Notes under the pieces: model-generated
The model's database searches: none
Seen by the model: the letters and a program-made list of their open reading frames with translations, nothing else
What the model was told of the DNA's origin: nothing
Assembly: GCF_003369915.1 (NCBI RefSeq)
Contig: NC_046674.1
Location: 15,500,001-15,564,000 of the forward strand
DNA from: Drosophila miranda
Taxonomy: Eukaryota; Arthropoda; Insecta; Diptera; Drosophilidae
Reading direction: 5' to 3'
Length of the DNA stretch: 64,000 bases
Program-made: the position numbers and the translations under genes
Shown: positions 48,559 through 59,806 of the stretch, one piece after another
Layout: each line of letters begins with the position of its first letter
Numbering within the stretch: position 1 is the stretch's first letter

Positions 48559-48572
48559 GGCGCCCCCTGGTG
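48559..48572 (-). promoter_or_regulatory. CTCF-like motif
   Basis: The minus strand reads CACCAGGGGGCGCC, which contains AGGGGGCGC, the core bound by CTCF in flies and vertebrates. It stands between a gut-type protease gene and a widely expressed chromatin gene, a natural place for an insulator. Motif match only; binding is inferred. Confidence 0.6.
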
Positions 48573-48615
48573 CATTTTTCTCCATAATACTGCGGTACGG
48601 GCCCACTACATTCGA

Positions 48616-48635
48616 TATCGATATTGGTATCGATA
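48616..48635. promoter_or_regulatory. paired DRE motifs upstream of tantalus
   Basis: There are two perfect TATCGATA palindromes, at 48616-48623 and 48628-48635, separated by four bases. DREF and BEAF-32 (CGATA) recognise this motif at fly housekeeping promoters. No TATA box is present between here and the tantalus start, which fits a housekeeping-type promoter. Confidence 0.7.
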
Positions 48636-48954
48636 GACTTCATATGGTCTTAGGCACTCTGGCAACTCCTTAGAAAATAAACATTTCTTGAGCAAAAAAA
48701 TTTTTGCAACAAAAATACGCACAGCAGACGCTAAAACTATAGCCACAAACCAGTGTGTCGCTTATACTTGACATTAATTCCTTCGCTCAAAGTTTTGAAC
48801 CGTCGGATTGTTCGAGAATTTGGAGGCCCGGTGGTGGCACTCGTCGTGTGACCAACAAAAAACCCCCCCCAGGAGATTACCAACAGACGACTACAAAGGC
48901 TAAAGGGTTAAAGCTAAAGGAAATGCTTGGTTCCGCGGCCAACAAACAGTCGTA

Positions 48955-49886
48955 ATGGATAACATTGTGCATAACTTTGCCAACATCACATTTCAGCCGA
49001 AAGAAGTCGGATTGTCGGAGAATCGGTGAGTGTCTCACACGAACCAAAATTAAGTCAAATTTTAATTTCCTTTGGCAGCTCCGGCAGCAGTAGCAGTTTC
49101 TCGTGGAGCCTGAAGCCCATGGCTACGGCCATGTCGGACGTGGAGGAGATGCAGGATACAGGGTCCAAGGAATCGGAGGCCAGCGAGAGCAGTGATCAGT
49201 CCGATGAGGTGGACTCGCAGCTGAGCCGCGGGGAGGACGATGACAGCGACTGGCACAGCGGGACCACCCGCAGGGGCGGCGTGGCTCGGCGCCGCATGCC
49301 AGCACGCGTTTCCAAGGACAACTTCAACCGCGTCTGCAGGGCCATCATGAAGCCCATAAAGAAGAACCGTCGCAAGGAGCTAACCACCAATTCACAGACA
49401 CTCAAGAGCATCGAGAAGATATACACCAACAAGCGCATAAAGAAGTTTACGCCCACGAATCTCGAGACAATCTTCGAGGAGCCCAGCGACGAGAATGCCG
49501 CCGATGTGGAGGACGACAGTGAGGAGTGCTCGATTAGCAGCCAAGTGCGAATTGTGAAGTTTGGCAACCGAAAGCTGCGACGCGCCATTTCCTTCAGTGA
49601 CGGACTGAACAAGAACAAAATCCTTTTGAAGAAGCGACGCCAGAAGGTGAAGAAGACCTTTGGCAAACGCTTCGCCTTAAAGAAGATCTCAATGACCGAA
49701 TTTCACGATCGTCTCAACAAGAGTTTCGACAGTGCAATGCTCGAAGGCGATGCCGGAGCCGGTCCCGGAGGAAGAAACGCTGAAGCCAAGACTGCCATGA
49801 CCATGGACGACATACAGCTGCACACACTGAGCCAGTACCACATGCACCAGCCGCAGCAGCAGCCGCAGCCGGCGGCGTTCGATTAG
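48955..49886 (+). CDS. tant: Tantalus chromatin-associated protein
   Basis: Exons are 48955-49025 and 49079-49886, separated by a 53-nt intron (AATCG|GTGAGT to TTGGCAG|CTC). They give 292 residues starting MDNIVHNFAN. The Tantalus signature KFTPTNLETIFEEP is at about residues 146-159. Around it lie an acidic Ser/Glu/Asp stretch (about 48-84), basic clusters that look like nuclear signals (about 91-97, 115-124, 207-226) and a Gln/Pro-rich tail. D. melanogaster Tantalus is a nuclear DNA-binding protein that binds the Polycomb/Trithorax-group protein Additional sex combs and acts in sensory organ formation. The first exon is needed to supply the conserved N-terminus; a start at 49026 would place intron sequence in the protein. 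AATAAA is at 50337-50342, giving a 3' UTR of about 450 nt. It sits inside the protease cluster with its own housekeeping-type promoter. Confidence 0.95.
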
Positions 49887-50359
49887 AGAGAGACTGAAAC
49901 ATCTACATACATATGTACGTAATATCATTATTGCACTCGGATAGATTGTGTCACTGTTTTACTCCTTACACCCATTGCATAAATTACAATAGATATTACG
50001 AATAGTGTCCAAATATAATGTGACCGCAGGGAGTTCCCATTGAATGCTGCCGGGCCTGCAATCTCGCATGCGGTCACCTGTACTGATACCAATTATTGAA
50101 ACTAGGATTACCGACCGATCGTTCACATTATTTCATTGCGCGCCCCTAGCCCTAGCTATAGATCATCGTTGCAGGAGTGCCGTCGAGCGTTTCATTTGGG
50201 CCGTTTCACATTTGGAGGTGAACTACTCAAACCCATTAAAACTATCCTATCCACCCCATGTGTATGTAAATAGCAAGTAATTTACACTTATCATCCAGCC
50301 ATAGAATACGATTCTGTGCGTAGTCCGTAAGTGCAGAATAAATGTTGTAAGAAAAAGTG

Positions 50360-52270
50360 AAACACACCATTCTTTTATAAATGAAATGCGAAACGGAAGC
50401 CCTGAAGCATTCGCCAAAGCGACGACGCACAAGGAGAGGTGGCGTCGCAAAATGCGAAAATGTTGGGGAATAGTGCGAAATTAAATAACGGCAGAGGCAT
50501 TAGCAAGTGCAATAAAATGCAGCAACAAAAACGCGCCCATTATTAATGAGTGCAGTGCAACATGCAACGGGCAGCGCAGCCCCGCCGCGGCGGCGTGGTA
50601 ATCACAATTCGCGATTATGCTTATGCATTGGTTTGGTTGGGTATCGACGCACAGCACGAAATCGAACTGCACAACAAGCGCAGCAGGTGGGGTGTTATGA
50701 TACGGGGGGATAGAGAAAGGGGGGCGGGGCGGGTGTAGAGCATGCATTTGCATAATCATTGTATTGTTGCTGTTGCTGCTGCTGTGGATTATGTTTTTTT
50801 AGCCTCATTACCGACGAATTCGATTCGAACATATCACCGAGACGATTTTGTTTACTTGCTTGGCTAGGCGCAGACCAGACCGCAGCAGTACCAGTAATTT
50901 CCTAAATAGACAGGCAACAGAAATACTTTCAACACCAAATAAAAGTTATTTCTGGCAGCCGCAGGCGGTGCACGAATTAATTTAATTAAAAATACATATT
51001 TTTAATGCTGCACTTCCATTTCCTGCTAAGAATTCTGCACATGCCACATGCAACCAACCAGCCCATCAATGGAAAACTGTTAATTTGTTTACGAGCCACA
51101 CAGCAAATGGCAAGCATGCGACAGAAAGACCCGGCAATAACCTTGAGATTGGCAGAGTCAAAGAAGCTGCACAGTGGGCTGTGGGAATATCAACTGTTTT
51201 CCTACACCCACGCAGGGAAAACAGCACCTCAACAAGCCACAGGCCACTGTGCGAAGAGATGAAATGCGAGACACCAGACATGCAAATTTATAACTGTATC
51301 GTGTAATCTTATTGTTTTACTCACCGCTAGTCGCTCGCCCTCTCTCTTTCTATCTCGCGTTTTACTCAATGAAAGCATTTACACTAAAGAGATTCCCTCT
51401 TACTGCATAATGAAGATTAAGAGAGAAGAGCACTATACGCGTGATGTAATAGCACCAAAGCGGGGAGATAGCTAGAGTTACAGCCTCAAACACAATTTAA
51501 ATGGTAAAACAACTAGGCAGCAGCAGCATACACACACACACACACACACACACGTGGGTATTTTCGCCACTATGTCAAGAGGGAGACAACCGATCAAAAG
51601 GGCAGCCGAACTTTGAATGAATGAGGAAGAAGGAGATGGAGAGAAAGAATGCAATGCCCTGTGTGACTCTGTCAAACGGTAAAAAGCGCAAGCGTGACCA
51701 CATCATAGCTGCAGTGGAAGGTGGAATGAAGGAATATGATGAGAGTAAGCGAGAGTGAGATGAGAGCATATGCAGATTGACATGCAGTCAAATTAAATGA
51801 AATTGATGCAACTGCAATACAATTGCGAGCACAAAATGCGGCTGCAGCGGCGGAGGTAGCAGCAGCGGTGGCGTTGACGGGGCCAAATTAATGCAGCAAA
51901 ATAGACGAAATAATTAAAGTGGTTCAAAGAAATGGCTGGCGAAAGAGTTTATAAAAATGCTGGCAAGCGGCGCGCGCCGCACCAGTACCTTGCGAGACGC
52001 TCGTCGGTGTTCATGTCAGTGGCAAGTGGCAAGGTGGCAAGCAATAAAACAGCAGCAGCAGCAGTAGTAGCGGTAGCAACAGAGATTACAAACGCGTTGT
52101 CCAGCGTAACGGCTTTTCGAAACGGGAAAACAGCGCAGTGACCGACCGACCGATCGCGCGAGAGTTAAGGTGCGGCGGTGGCCAATGTATTAAAGGAGGA
52201 AGCAGTGCAAAAGTGCCACTAAATTAATCGCAATTAACAGTTAAATGCGTGCGCGAACAAAGCAACGCAA
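50360..52270. other. intergenic DNA and probable 5' UTR of the CG6592-like gene
   Basis: No further coding exon is seen. CAG/CGG-rich sequence (51840-51900) and a CA microsatellite (51530-51553) are present. The 100-200 nt before 52271 are probably 5' UTR, but no clear TATA box marks the start of transcription. Confidence 0.5.
51530..51553. repeat. CA microsatellite
   Basis: About 12 CA units upstream of the CG6592-like gene. Confidence 0.9.
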
Positions 52271-53819
52271 ATGTTTACACAATCAGCAGGTGCCTCCTCC
52301 TCCATTGTTGCCACAATAACGAATCACATTCGGAGGCGATCCCCAAATCGGAACCACACCACGCCTCAATCGGAAACGAAGCTGCTCACCTGGATTGCCC
52401 TGCTCTATGCCGCCTCCACCTCCCTCGGCGGCTTGGCAGCGGCACTGGACTGGCAACAGGTTAAGCCAATGTATTTAGTGTCCATGTATCCGGGACCGTT
52501 CGGCATGGCCATGTCGCAGTCTCCCTCTTCCTCCTCCTCCTCCACCATTTCCTCCTCCATGGAACAAGATGCGGAAACGAGTGCCAGCAACCTGGAGAGC
52601 CGCATCAATGGAGGAGGAAATGGGAATAGCGACGAAGATGTGGATGTAAAGGAGCCCTTGGTCTTGAATCTGGAGACCACACCGCTGCTAGAGAAGATGC
52701 TGCCCGAAGGGGCCATGGCCATGGATCGCATATTCGGCGGTAACGTGGGCAATCCTCACTGCTTCCCCTACCAAGTGGGCATGTTGCTGCAGCGTCCCAA
52801 GGGTCTGTACTGGTGCGGAGGCTCTCTGATCTCCGATCAGCATGTGCTGACTGCGGCACATTGTGTGGACATGTAGGAATGGTATGATATCTGCCACAGA
52901 ACCCATCCCTTAACCGATTGTTTCCCTGCAGGGCCAAACGCGCTCTGGTCTTCTTGGGCGCCAACGAGATCAAGAACGCCAAGGAGAAGGGTCAGGTGCG
53001 AATGATGGTGCCCAGCAGTAATTTTCACATATATCCCACATGGAATCCCAAGCGCCTGAAGGATGACATAGCCCTGATTCGACTTCCCCATGCTGTTAGC
53101 TTCAACGGTAAAATCGAGAGATTTTCAGACTATAGAGGAAGTAATACCCTTTAAATTGAATTCCAGAACGCATCCATCCCATACAGCTTCCCAAGCGGCA
53201 CTACGAGTACCGCAACTTCAAGAACAAGCTGGCCATCGCCTCTGGCTGGGGACGCTATGCCACTGGCGTCCATGCCATCAGCAATGTCTTGCGTTATGTC
53301 CAGCTGCAGATCATCGATGGGCGGACATGCAAGACGAACTTTCCGCTCTCCTATCGCGGCACCAATATCTGCACCAGCGGGAGAAATTCCCGCTCCACCT
53401 GCAATGGAGATTCCGGCGGCCCACTTGTTCTGCAGCGAAGACAATCCAAGAAGCGAGTGCTGGTGGGGATCACCTCCTTTGGCAGCATATATGGCTGCGA
53501 TCGCGGATATCCGGCCGCCTTCACCAAGGTGGCTTCGTACCTGGACTGGATCAGCGACGAGACGGGCGTCAACTCACATCAGGACACCACGGAGGCGATT
53601 TTCTTCGATCAGTATATGAGGGACTATGGCAAGCCCCGCCAGAGTCGAAGATTGGAACAGCAGCAGCAGGAAGATGAGCAGGAGGATGATCAGCCAGATG
53701 AGCTGGACGTGCGTCCCAGCTCCGACGAGGACCTCTCCGAGGATGTCAGCATGCGTACGCATAAGCGCCAGCGTCCTCGTCCTAGACCCAAGTCCGAATA
53801 CGAGTTTTACTTCTTATAA
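52271..53819 (+). CDS. S1 serine protease with long N- and C-terminal extensions (CG6592-like)
   Basis: Exons are 52271-52872, 52932-53107 and 53167-53819, giving 476 residues. Residues 1-36 are polar and basic. Residues about 37-58 are hydrophobic, either a late signal peptide or a type II membrane anchor. A Ser-rich and acidic linker runs to the activation site MDR153|IFGG. The catalytic domain has His197 (TAAHC), Asp246 (DDIALI) and Ser342 (GDSGGP), with Ser at position 189. A tail of about 75 residues follows: Gln/Glu/Asp-rich, then basic (KRQRPRPRPK). Intron 1 (phase 2, just after AAHCVDM) is at the Jonah intron position; intron 2 (phase 1, before ERIHP) is at the first CG10472-type intron position. 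Cys164 has no obvious partner. AATAAA is at 53825-53830. Length and position fit D. melanogaster CG6592, recalled and not searched. The extensions argue against a plain digestive enzyme. Confidence 0.9.
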
Positions 53820-53834
53820 TCCAAAATAAACATT

Positions 53835-54450
53835 TATTTTTAAATAAGCTGATATAATAACATCCTCGAAATTAAAAAAGATACCTTCTTCCTCTTTTTT
53901 CCTATGCGAATTATGTAAATCATAGAATTTTTTTTCAAAGCAAATTTTTTTTTTTTAATTTAAAACTTTTTTTTTAATAACAATGAAAAGTTATTGCAAA
54001 AAGTAACAAAATATTAAATATTATTCAGAATCATATTCTAGTCGGATCCAGATCCAAAAGCAGACGTTATGAATTTCTGAATTCTGGTAAAAAGTGAATG
54101 TTTTGAGGCAAAAAATGAAACTACAAAAATTATAATCCGAACGAACCAAATTACCAACTTATACTAGTATTAGCCAGAACAAGTGTAGATATTTTAGATA
54201 AACTCTACAGAAGAAAACTTAAAATATTTAAGGTTGTTCTACAATTGTTACTTCGGGAAAAAATAAAATAAATATGCAAACAGCTAACTTTAGTGAAATT
54301 ATTTTATTTGAACACGCCAAAATTCGTTGTTGCGCCAGCGAAAGTTATTTATGTGTACTTTGAGAGGTTAAATGTTTTGTAAATCGAATGGATAAAATAA
54401 AAAACCGTTTTTCTGATTTCGAAAATTGTGCTTATATTAGCTAGATTGGC
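53835..54450. other. AT-rich spacer
   Basis: Only homopolymer-rich DNA, with T and A runs around 53890-54000. No gene is seen. Confidence 0.6.
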
Positions 54451-54454
54451 TGTT

Positions 54455-55373
54455 TCACTCACTGTGCCTTGTCGCCATTGTTGACATCGCCACTCTAGGC
54501 CTCGGTCCAGTCCAGGAAGGAGGTGATGCGTGTAAACACCCCGGCCATCCCACCTCGCAACCCACAGAAAGGCCAAAGGATGTGGAACCGATCAGGGTGT
54601 TGCTCTCATCGGCCAAGACCAAGGGACCGCCGGAATCACCGCTGCAGATGGGGGTTCCGCCAGTGGTCTTGATGCAGATGTGGTTGTTGCTAATCATGCC
54701 CAAGTACCTTATTTTGCAGCCGCTGTTGGACATGATCGGCACTTTAATGAACTGCAGAATGTCGGTAACAGCAGTGGCAGCTAATTAGAGTAAAATTAGA
54801 TTGGAAACCAATTCAAAGAACTCCACGAAAGTACTCACCCAGCTGGAGGCAATGGCACTCTCCCCGCTGTAGTTTCGGTAGCTGAAGACCGACGATTTCA
54901 CGGGCAGATTAGCGGATTGAATGTATTCTACAAGTGAAGAAGTAATTCAGCTAGGATTCCGGAAAAAATAGAGTTAAGTGAATATCCCCCACCATTCAGT
55001 TCAATTGGCACTGGCAGCTTGATTAGGGAAATGTCGTTGCTAAGGGTCTCTGGAGCCCAATCCTCGTGCACGATCACGTACCGAGTTTGCACAAAGATGA
55101 TCTGCTGGCCTTTCTCCTCGGCATTGGCTCGATTTTGGGTGCCCAGGTAGACATCCACACCGGTGGTCCGTGCAGTGGGCAGCGGTCACAATCCAACGAT
55201 CGCTGATCAAGGTTCCGCCGCACCAGGCAGCTCCTCCCTCACTTGGTAAGGCAACTGGTTGAAGAGGCCAGTGCATCGGTCTCGATGCTCAGATTCTTCA
55301 CGGACTTCCAATCCACGGCTCGGGCACCGAGAATGGCGATCAGCAGCACATCCGACGCGCCTGCGAATTTCAT
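54455..55373 (-). pseudogene. broken tandem copy of the CG10472-like protease
   Basis: It starts as MKFAGASDVLLIAILGARAV, matching the intact neighbour, and keeps both introns of that gene (after IELN and before SATAV), so it arose by DNA duplication. It is disabled in several ways. About 49 nt, including the activation site, are lost, and a 19-nt deletion follows GTG of the YQV block. An 8-nt deletion follows the catalytic His codon. The GLISD end of exon 2 is missing before the donor. A one-base loss at the GWPG block and an early TAG follow near the end. The His (TAAHC), Asp (NDISLI) and Ser (GDSGGP) codons remain as relics. Upstream DNA resembles that of the intact gene, including a GATAAG site at 55515-55520. 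Confidence 0.88.
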
Positions 55374-55827
55374 TTTGATTATAGCTAGATTTGTTCGCAA
55401 GAATCGAATGACTTTTATGCTGGGGCTATGGTGCTGCCCACAGGCCAGGAATAAACCAATGTGATTTGCTATAGATTACGGCCAACTCTGATAATGGCGA
55501 TGCTACCAGTCATCGATAAGGTAAAAGAGCGCACATAAAACCAGAACTGTGCCCATAATGAGTTTTATAGTCTTATCATGCTGAGATCTATCTATTCGGA
55601 GTAAGCTTATCAAATATAAAGATGCCGAGCCCACGACTAAGGGGATTATAGCATTTGAACTTTGATCTTATTATAAAAACTCGTTGTTTAACAGATTACT
55701 ACTCTTTCTGACAAAGGACTGCCTGTCAAACTCATACTAAGTTCCCCTTTAGTACGGATCAATTAAATCATGGGAAGGTACTTCTTTTAACAAAAGAGAA
55801 ACATTTATTTTGAAGACACTTCCGTTT

Positions 55828-56822
55828 TTAGTTGCCGTAGTTGGCGACACCAGAGTTGGCCTCGATCCAGTCCAGGAAGGAGGTGATGCGAGTGAACACA
55901 CCGGGCCATCCCACCTCGCAGCCAAAGGCAATACCAAAGGAGGTGGCTCCGATCAGAGTGTTGCTGCCATCGGCCAACACCAAGGGGCCGCCGGAATCAC
56001 CGTTGCAGGTGGAGGTACCACCAGTGGTCTTGATGCAGATGTTGGTGCCGGCGACCAGACCCAAGTACCAGGGAGAGCAGCCGCTGTTGGACATGATGGG
56101 CACCTCAATGAACTGCAGAATGTCAGTGACAGCAGTGGCAGCTAATCCAAAGAAAGTGGAATGAAATGAACAGGGTTCATCAGAGAGTTCTGCGAGCAGG
56201 TTACTCACAATCGCTGATCAAGCCCCAGCCGGAAGCAATAGCAGTCTCCCCACTGTAGGTATTGTAGCTGTCGGCCTTTGCCGGCAGTTTGGCGGGCTGA
56301 ATGTACTCTGCCAAGAGAAGAATAAGCTTAAGAAGGATTCCTAAGAATATAGAGATCTATCATACCGTTGAGCTCAATTGGGACGGGCAGCTTAATGAGG
56401 GAAATGTCGTTGGTGATGGTTTCGGCAATCCAGTTCTCGTGCACGATCACATTCCTTTTCTCTACAAAAATGATCTGCTGGCCCACCTCCTTGGCATTGG
56501 TGCGATCGTGGGTGCCCAGATAGACATCCACCCCGGTGGTCAGGCTGTCTGTGCAGTGAGCAGCGGTCACAATCCAACGGTCGCTGATCAAGGTTCCGCC
56601 GCACCAGGCAGCGCCTCCCTCAACGTAGAGGAGTAGTCCCACCTGGTAGGGGAACTGGTTGCGGCTGGACAAAGTGCCACCGGTGATGCGACCCGTGGGT
56701 GCACCGTGACGGATCTTCGGGGCATCGGTCTCGATGTTCAGATTCTTCACGGACTGCCAATCCACGGCTTGGGCGCCGAGAATGGCGACCAGGAGCACAA
56801 CCGAAGCGATAGCGAATTTCAT
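55828..56822 (-). CDS. S1 serine protease (CG10472-like)
   Basis: Minus-strand exons are 56822-56366, 56307-56209 and 56141-55828, giving 289 residues, close to the 290 I recall for D. melanogaster CG10472. Signal peptide about 1-19; propeptide VDWQSVKNLNIETD...; activation at PTGR45|ITGG. The triad is His89 (TAAHC), Asp139 (NDISLI) and Ser235 (GDSGGP), with Ser at position 189. Both introns are phase 1. There is no intron after the catalytic His, where the Jonahs have one. The start is chosen at MKFAIASV; an in-frame Met 27 codons upstream lies before the TATA box (56868-56861) and is not transcribed in this model. AATAAA is on the minus strand at 55809-55804. It is probably a secreted gut endopeptidase. 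A broken tandem copy follows immediately. Confidence 0.94.
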
Positions 56823-56860
56823 GTTGACTTGAACTAAAGTTTTCACCGAGAATCTGATGG

Positions 56861-56868
56861 CTTTTATA
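56861..56868 (-). promoter_or_regulatory. TATA box of the CG10472-like gene
   Basis: On the minus strand it reads TATAAAAG, about 39 nt before the start codon. GATAAG sites at 56989-56994 and 57014-57019 lie 120-150 nt further upstream. Confidence 0.8.
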
Positions 56869-57129
56869 CTGGATTCCCGGACCATGTGTGGATCATATTT
56901 CATTGACTATCTGTGCTGTATTGCCCAGCGCCTGGAATAAGCTAGGGTAATTTATTACAGATTGATAATGGCGATGCTGCCAATCTTCGATAAGGATAGG
57001 AACGATTGCTATCGATAAGCAACGCCCGAGCGAACCTATAAGTTTGAATTGATTTGGCCCAGAATGAGTTGTATGGCCTTTTCATGGCCAGATTTTTCCA
57101 ATTCGTAGTAAGCTTATCGATCTGAGCCA

Positions 57130-59500
57130 TGACGAGCCCATGACGAAGAAAAATATTGTAAGAAACTATTCAAAGAAAACGCCTAATCTACTATAACCAA
57201 CGAAAAGCTTATACCAACTTCAGACAGAGAGTGCTTTGTTTGACGGATTAGTACATACTTGGATGTATATCTTTATAAATGTTATAATTAACAATCAAAA
57301 CCAAAAGCTAAAGATTATGTACTCTTCTCAAGTAGTAGGTACTCTGCAGAATTTGAAGTATGTTCTAGAGATTTGAATACCATTTCGCAATCTTATCGCT
57401 GAGATAGTCGAAACCGCAGACATCGATTAGCAAGGGTATGTGATTTAATTGTATATTTTATTGAGCACGAAACAATAAATCTATTCTCTTCGGTAATATT
57501 CCGATTAGACGATGACATGAAAGAGTTTTGCTGTCCGGTTTCGATGAGCTTCCTGCCGACTCATTCGTTATTCGTTTGTGGCGTCTTCCCCAGTCCATTC
57601 ATTCGCACCTCTACGCCAAGTCCAGCGAATGCATCCAAGCCTAAACGTTTTACTTCCCCTCAATTTAATTAAGAGGCTAAGTATTTCTCAAAACACTTCC
57701 AGACTCATTAAAACGTATTACTTATGGAATCCAATAAAATTAATATATAAAATGTTCGTACACACAAATAAGTTGAGAAAAGGGGGAGGCGGCTAAAACA
57801 GAAACAAGAAAACTAAGCGAAACATGAATCAAAACGGAAATGGATTGGGATTTAATACAATTATTTTTTTGTGTGTTCAATTGAAGGTCGTATTAAAGTT
57901 AAAAGACGAAACCTTGCCACGCCAAAAGTTCACAGAGCGAGAAGAGAGAGTCTCCAGAGAACACCCACCGCACATATTCATCCGTAGAAGGACAAGTTTA
58001 CGCATTTAATTAGCGGCAGCTTTCTAAATGTGGAAAAATCCAAATGACACCTGTCACCAGACACCAGCCTAAGCATGCACACATTAAAAATTAAATTAGC
58101 CATATGACACTATCTCGATATACATACATATATCTCTGTTGGAGAGCCGTTCTATGAACTCCCCAACAGCTGGCCAAAAGTCCTTGGAATAGCTCCAAAA
58201 CAGATCTAATTAAAACATTAAATGCGTAGCACAAAACAAAATAAAATAAAAGTAAATAAACGTAGATAAATAAATTCAAATAAAATTAAAAAGGAAGGCT
58301 AGCTTTTGTGGGGTCGTATGTTGAAATACACTTCGATTTGGGAGAATAAAAACGGTGCAACACTTGAGAAAGAATTCCATTGGTTAAGGAAGAGTTTTCT
58401 TAGTAAATGATTCATTACTAGATGATCCTTATTCGCAATTAAAATTTATAAATGATTCTACTCAAATTTGCATATCGATGACATGTCTTTATCTTTTAAT
58501 ACCAATCAATCAACTGCAAATCTTCAATGCATGTGCAAACTTCTAATCAAATTTATGCAACGCACACACTTTGCAAGTGTATACAAGAGAGCTCGTAAAA
58601 ATGTAATTTATAAAGCAAGATTAAACTGGTTTGAAGCGGCGCAGCGGTCAAGAGAACAATATTTTGTTGTCGTCCAGTTGTAATGAGGATTGGAAATTAT
58701 TTGATATATCAAATCAGGGTGCGACTTCATAATTAATATATTGTAAATGCATGCATGTGCCACTGAGCGGTGCGGTGCAGTGCGGAGGAGGAGATCCATG
58801 TAACAAATGTATCTTTATAATTGAACAGAATACACAAAAATATATATAACTAAGATAAAAACACACAGGCACAAATATTAATTTTGAACAAATTAACAGT
58901 TAAGCGAAACAATAAATAATACCCAAGCATCTTTAAAGGCCCGAAACCTGATCGTTCGGCTATATAGAACGCTTAATGTCTTTGACGAGAGTTTAATCCC
59001 CTCCTGGTGGCAATTTATGAATGGACTGACGTACATATATGTTCGCTCGTGCACGAATTGAGCAAATAATATCTTTGGCTAATTTCCTCGATCCTCAGAA
59101 TGGTTTGAGCATGAATCACAAGCATTATGCCGCCATTTGGGGTGTTATTAATAAAGCCCGCGGGTCCCGGTCCCGACCCAGCAGCTGTGCTCGAAGATGT
59201 GCAACCACCTTGGCGCACGAGGTGCTCTCTTGATGGGTGCAGAGTGGAGTCATGCTTGGCCAGGCTTAAAAATAACGCAACCAAATGCCGACCATAAGAT
59301 CGGCGATCATAACGTTTTCGGGGCTCGCCAGTGTCCCTTACCCGATCCCATACGATGCCGACTTTTGATTCTGATTCCGATTTGAACCGGTTTACCAGCT
59401 GTGTGAACCAAACGAAACAGCTGCTCGAATCAAACTTTCGCCTGCCTGCCTGCGCGGCTGCCTGCCTGCCCCGGCGGTATGTTTCTTGTTCTGAGCAGCA
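57130..59500. other. intergenic DNA upstream of the transporter
   Basis: No gene could be supported. It has AT-rich sequence with scattered AATAAA motifs on both strands. A UTR of an unseen neighbouring gene cannot be excluded. Confidence 0.5.
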
Positions 59501-59503
59501 AGT

Positions 59504-59504
<1 letters not shown>

Positions 59505-59536
<32 letters not shown>
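59505..59536. repeat. CAG trinucleotide repeat
   Basis: About ten CAG units directly upstream of the transporter promoter. The run is outside the transporter coding frame. Confidence 0.9.
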
Positions 59537-59537
<1 letters not shown>

Positions 59538-59562
59538 GCCCGGACCGGAGCAGAGCGGAGCT

Positions 59563-59601
59563 TATATAAAAACGACATTTGGCGCGCGTGCTCACTCAGT
59601 T
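59563..59601 (+). promoter_or_regulatory. TATA and initiator of the SLC22-type transporter gene
   Basis: TATATAAA at 59563-59570 is followed by a perfect TCAGTT at 59596-59601. This is the best matched core promoter in the window and implies a leader of about 209 nt. Confidence 0.85.
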
Positions 59602-59806
59602 GCAGAACAGAAACGAATTCGCGCGCGTGCGCCGTCAGCTTTTGAACACGAGTTCGCTTTCGGTTTCGGTTTCGATTTGGATTTAGATTTGAATTTTGGA
59701 TTTTTTTTTTATGCATTTGTCGGTCTGCACAAAGCCCAAACCGAAGTTCTTCTGAGAATAAAGCAAGGTTGCATAAATATATACTCGTATATAGTTTACC
59801 AAGAAC

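Noticed and set aside
50820-50835. GATTCGAAC resembling a tRNA B-box
   Set aside because: No matching A-box, acceptor stem or cloverleaf could be formed around it.
56823-56903. Upstream in-frame Met for the CG10472-like gene
   Set aside because: It lies before the TATA box and would put charged residues ahead of the signal peptide.
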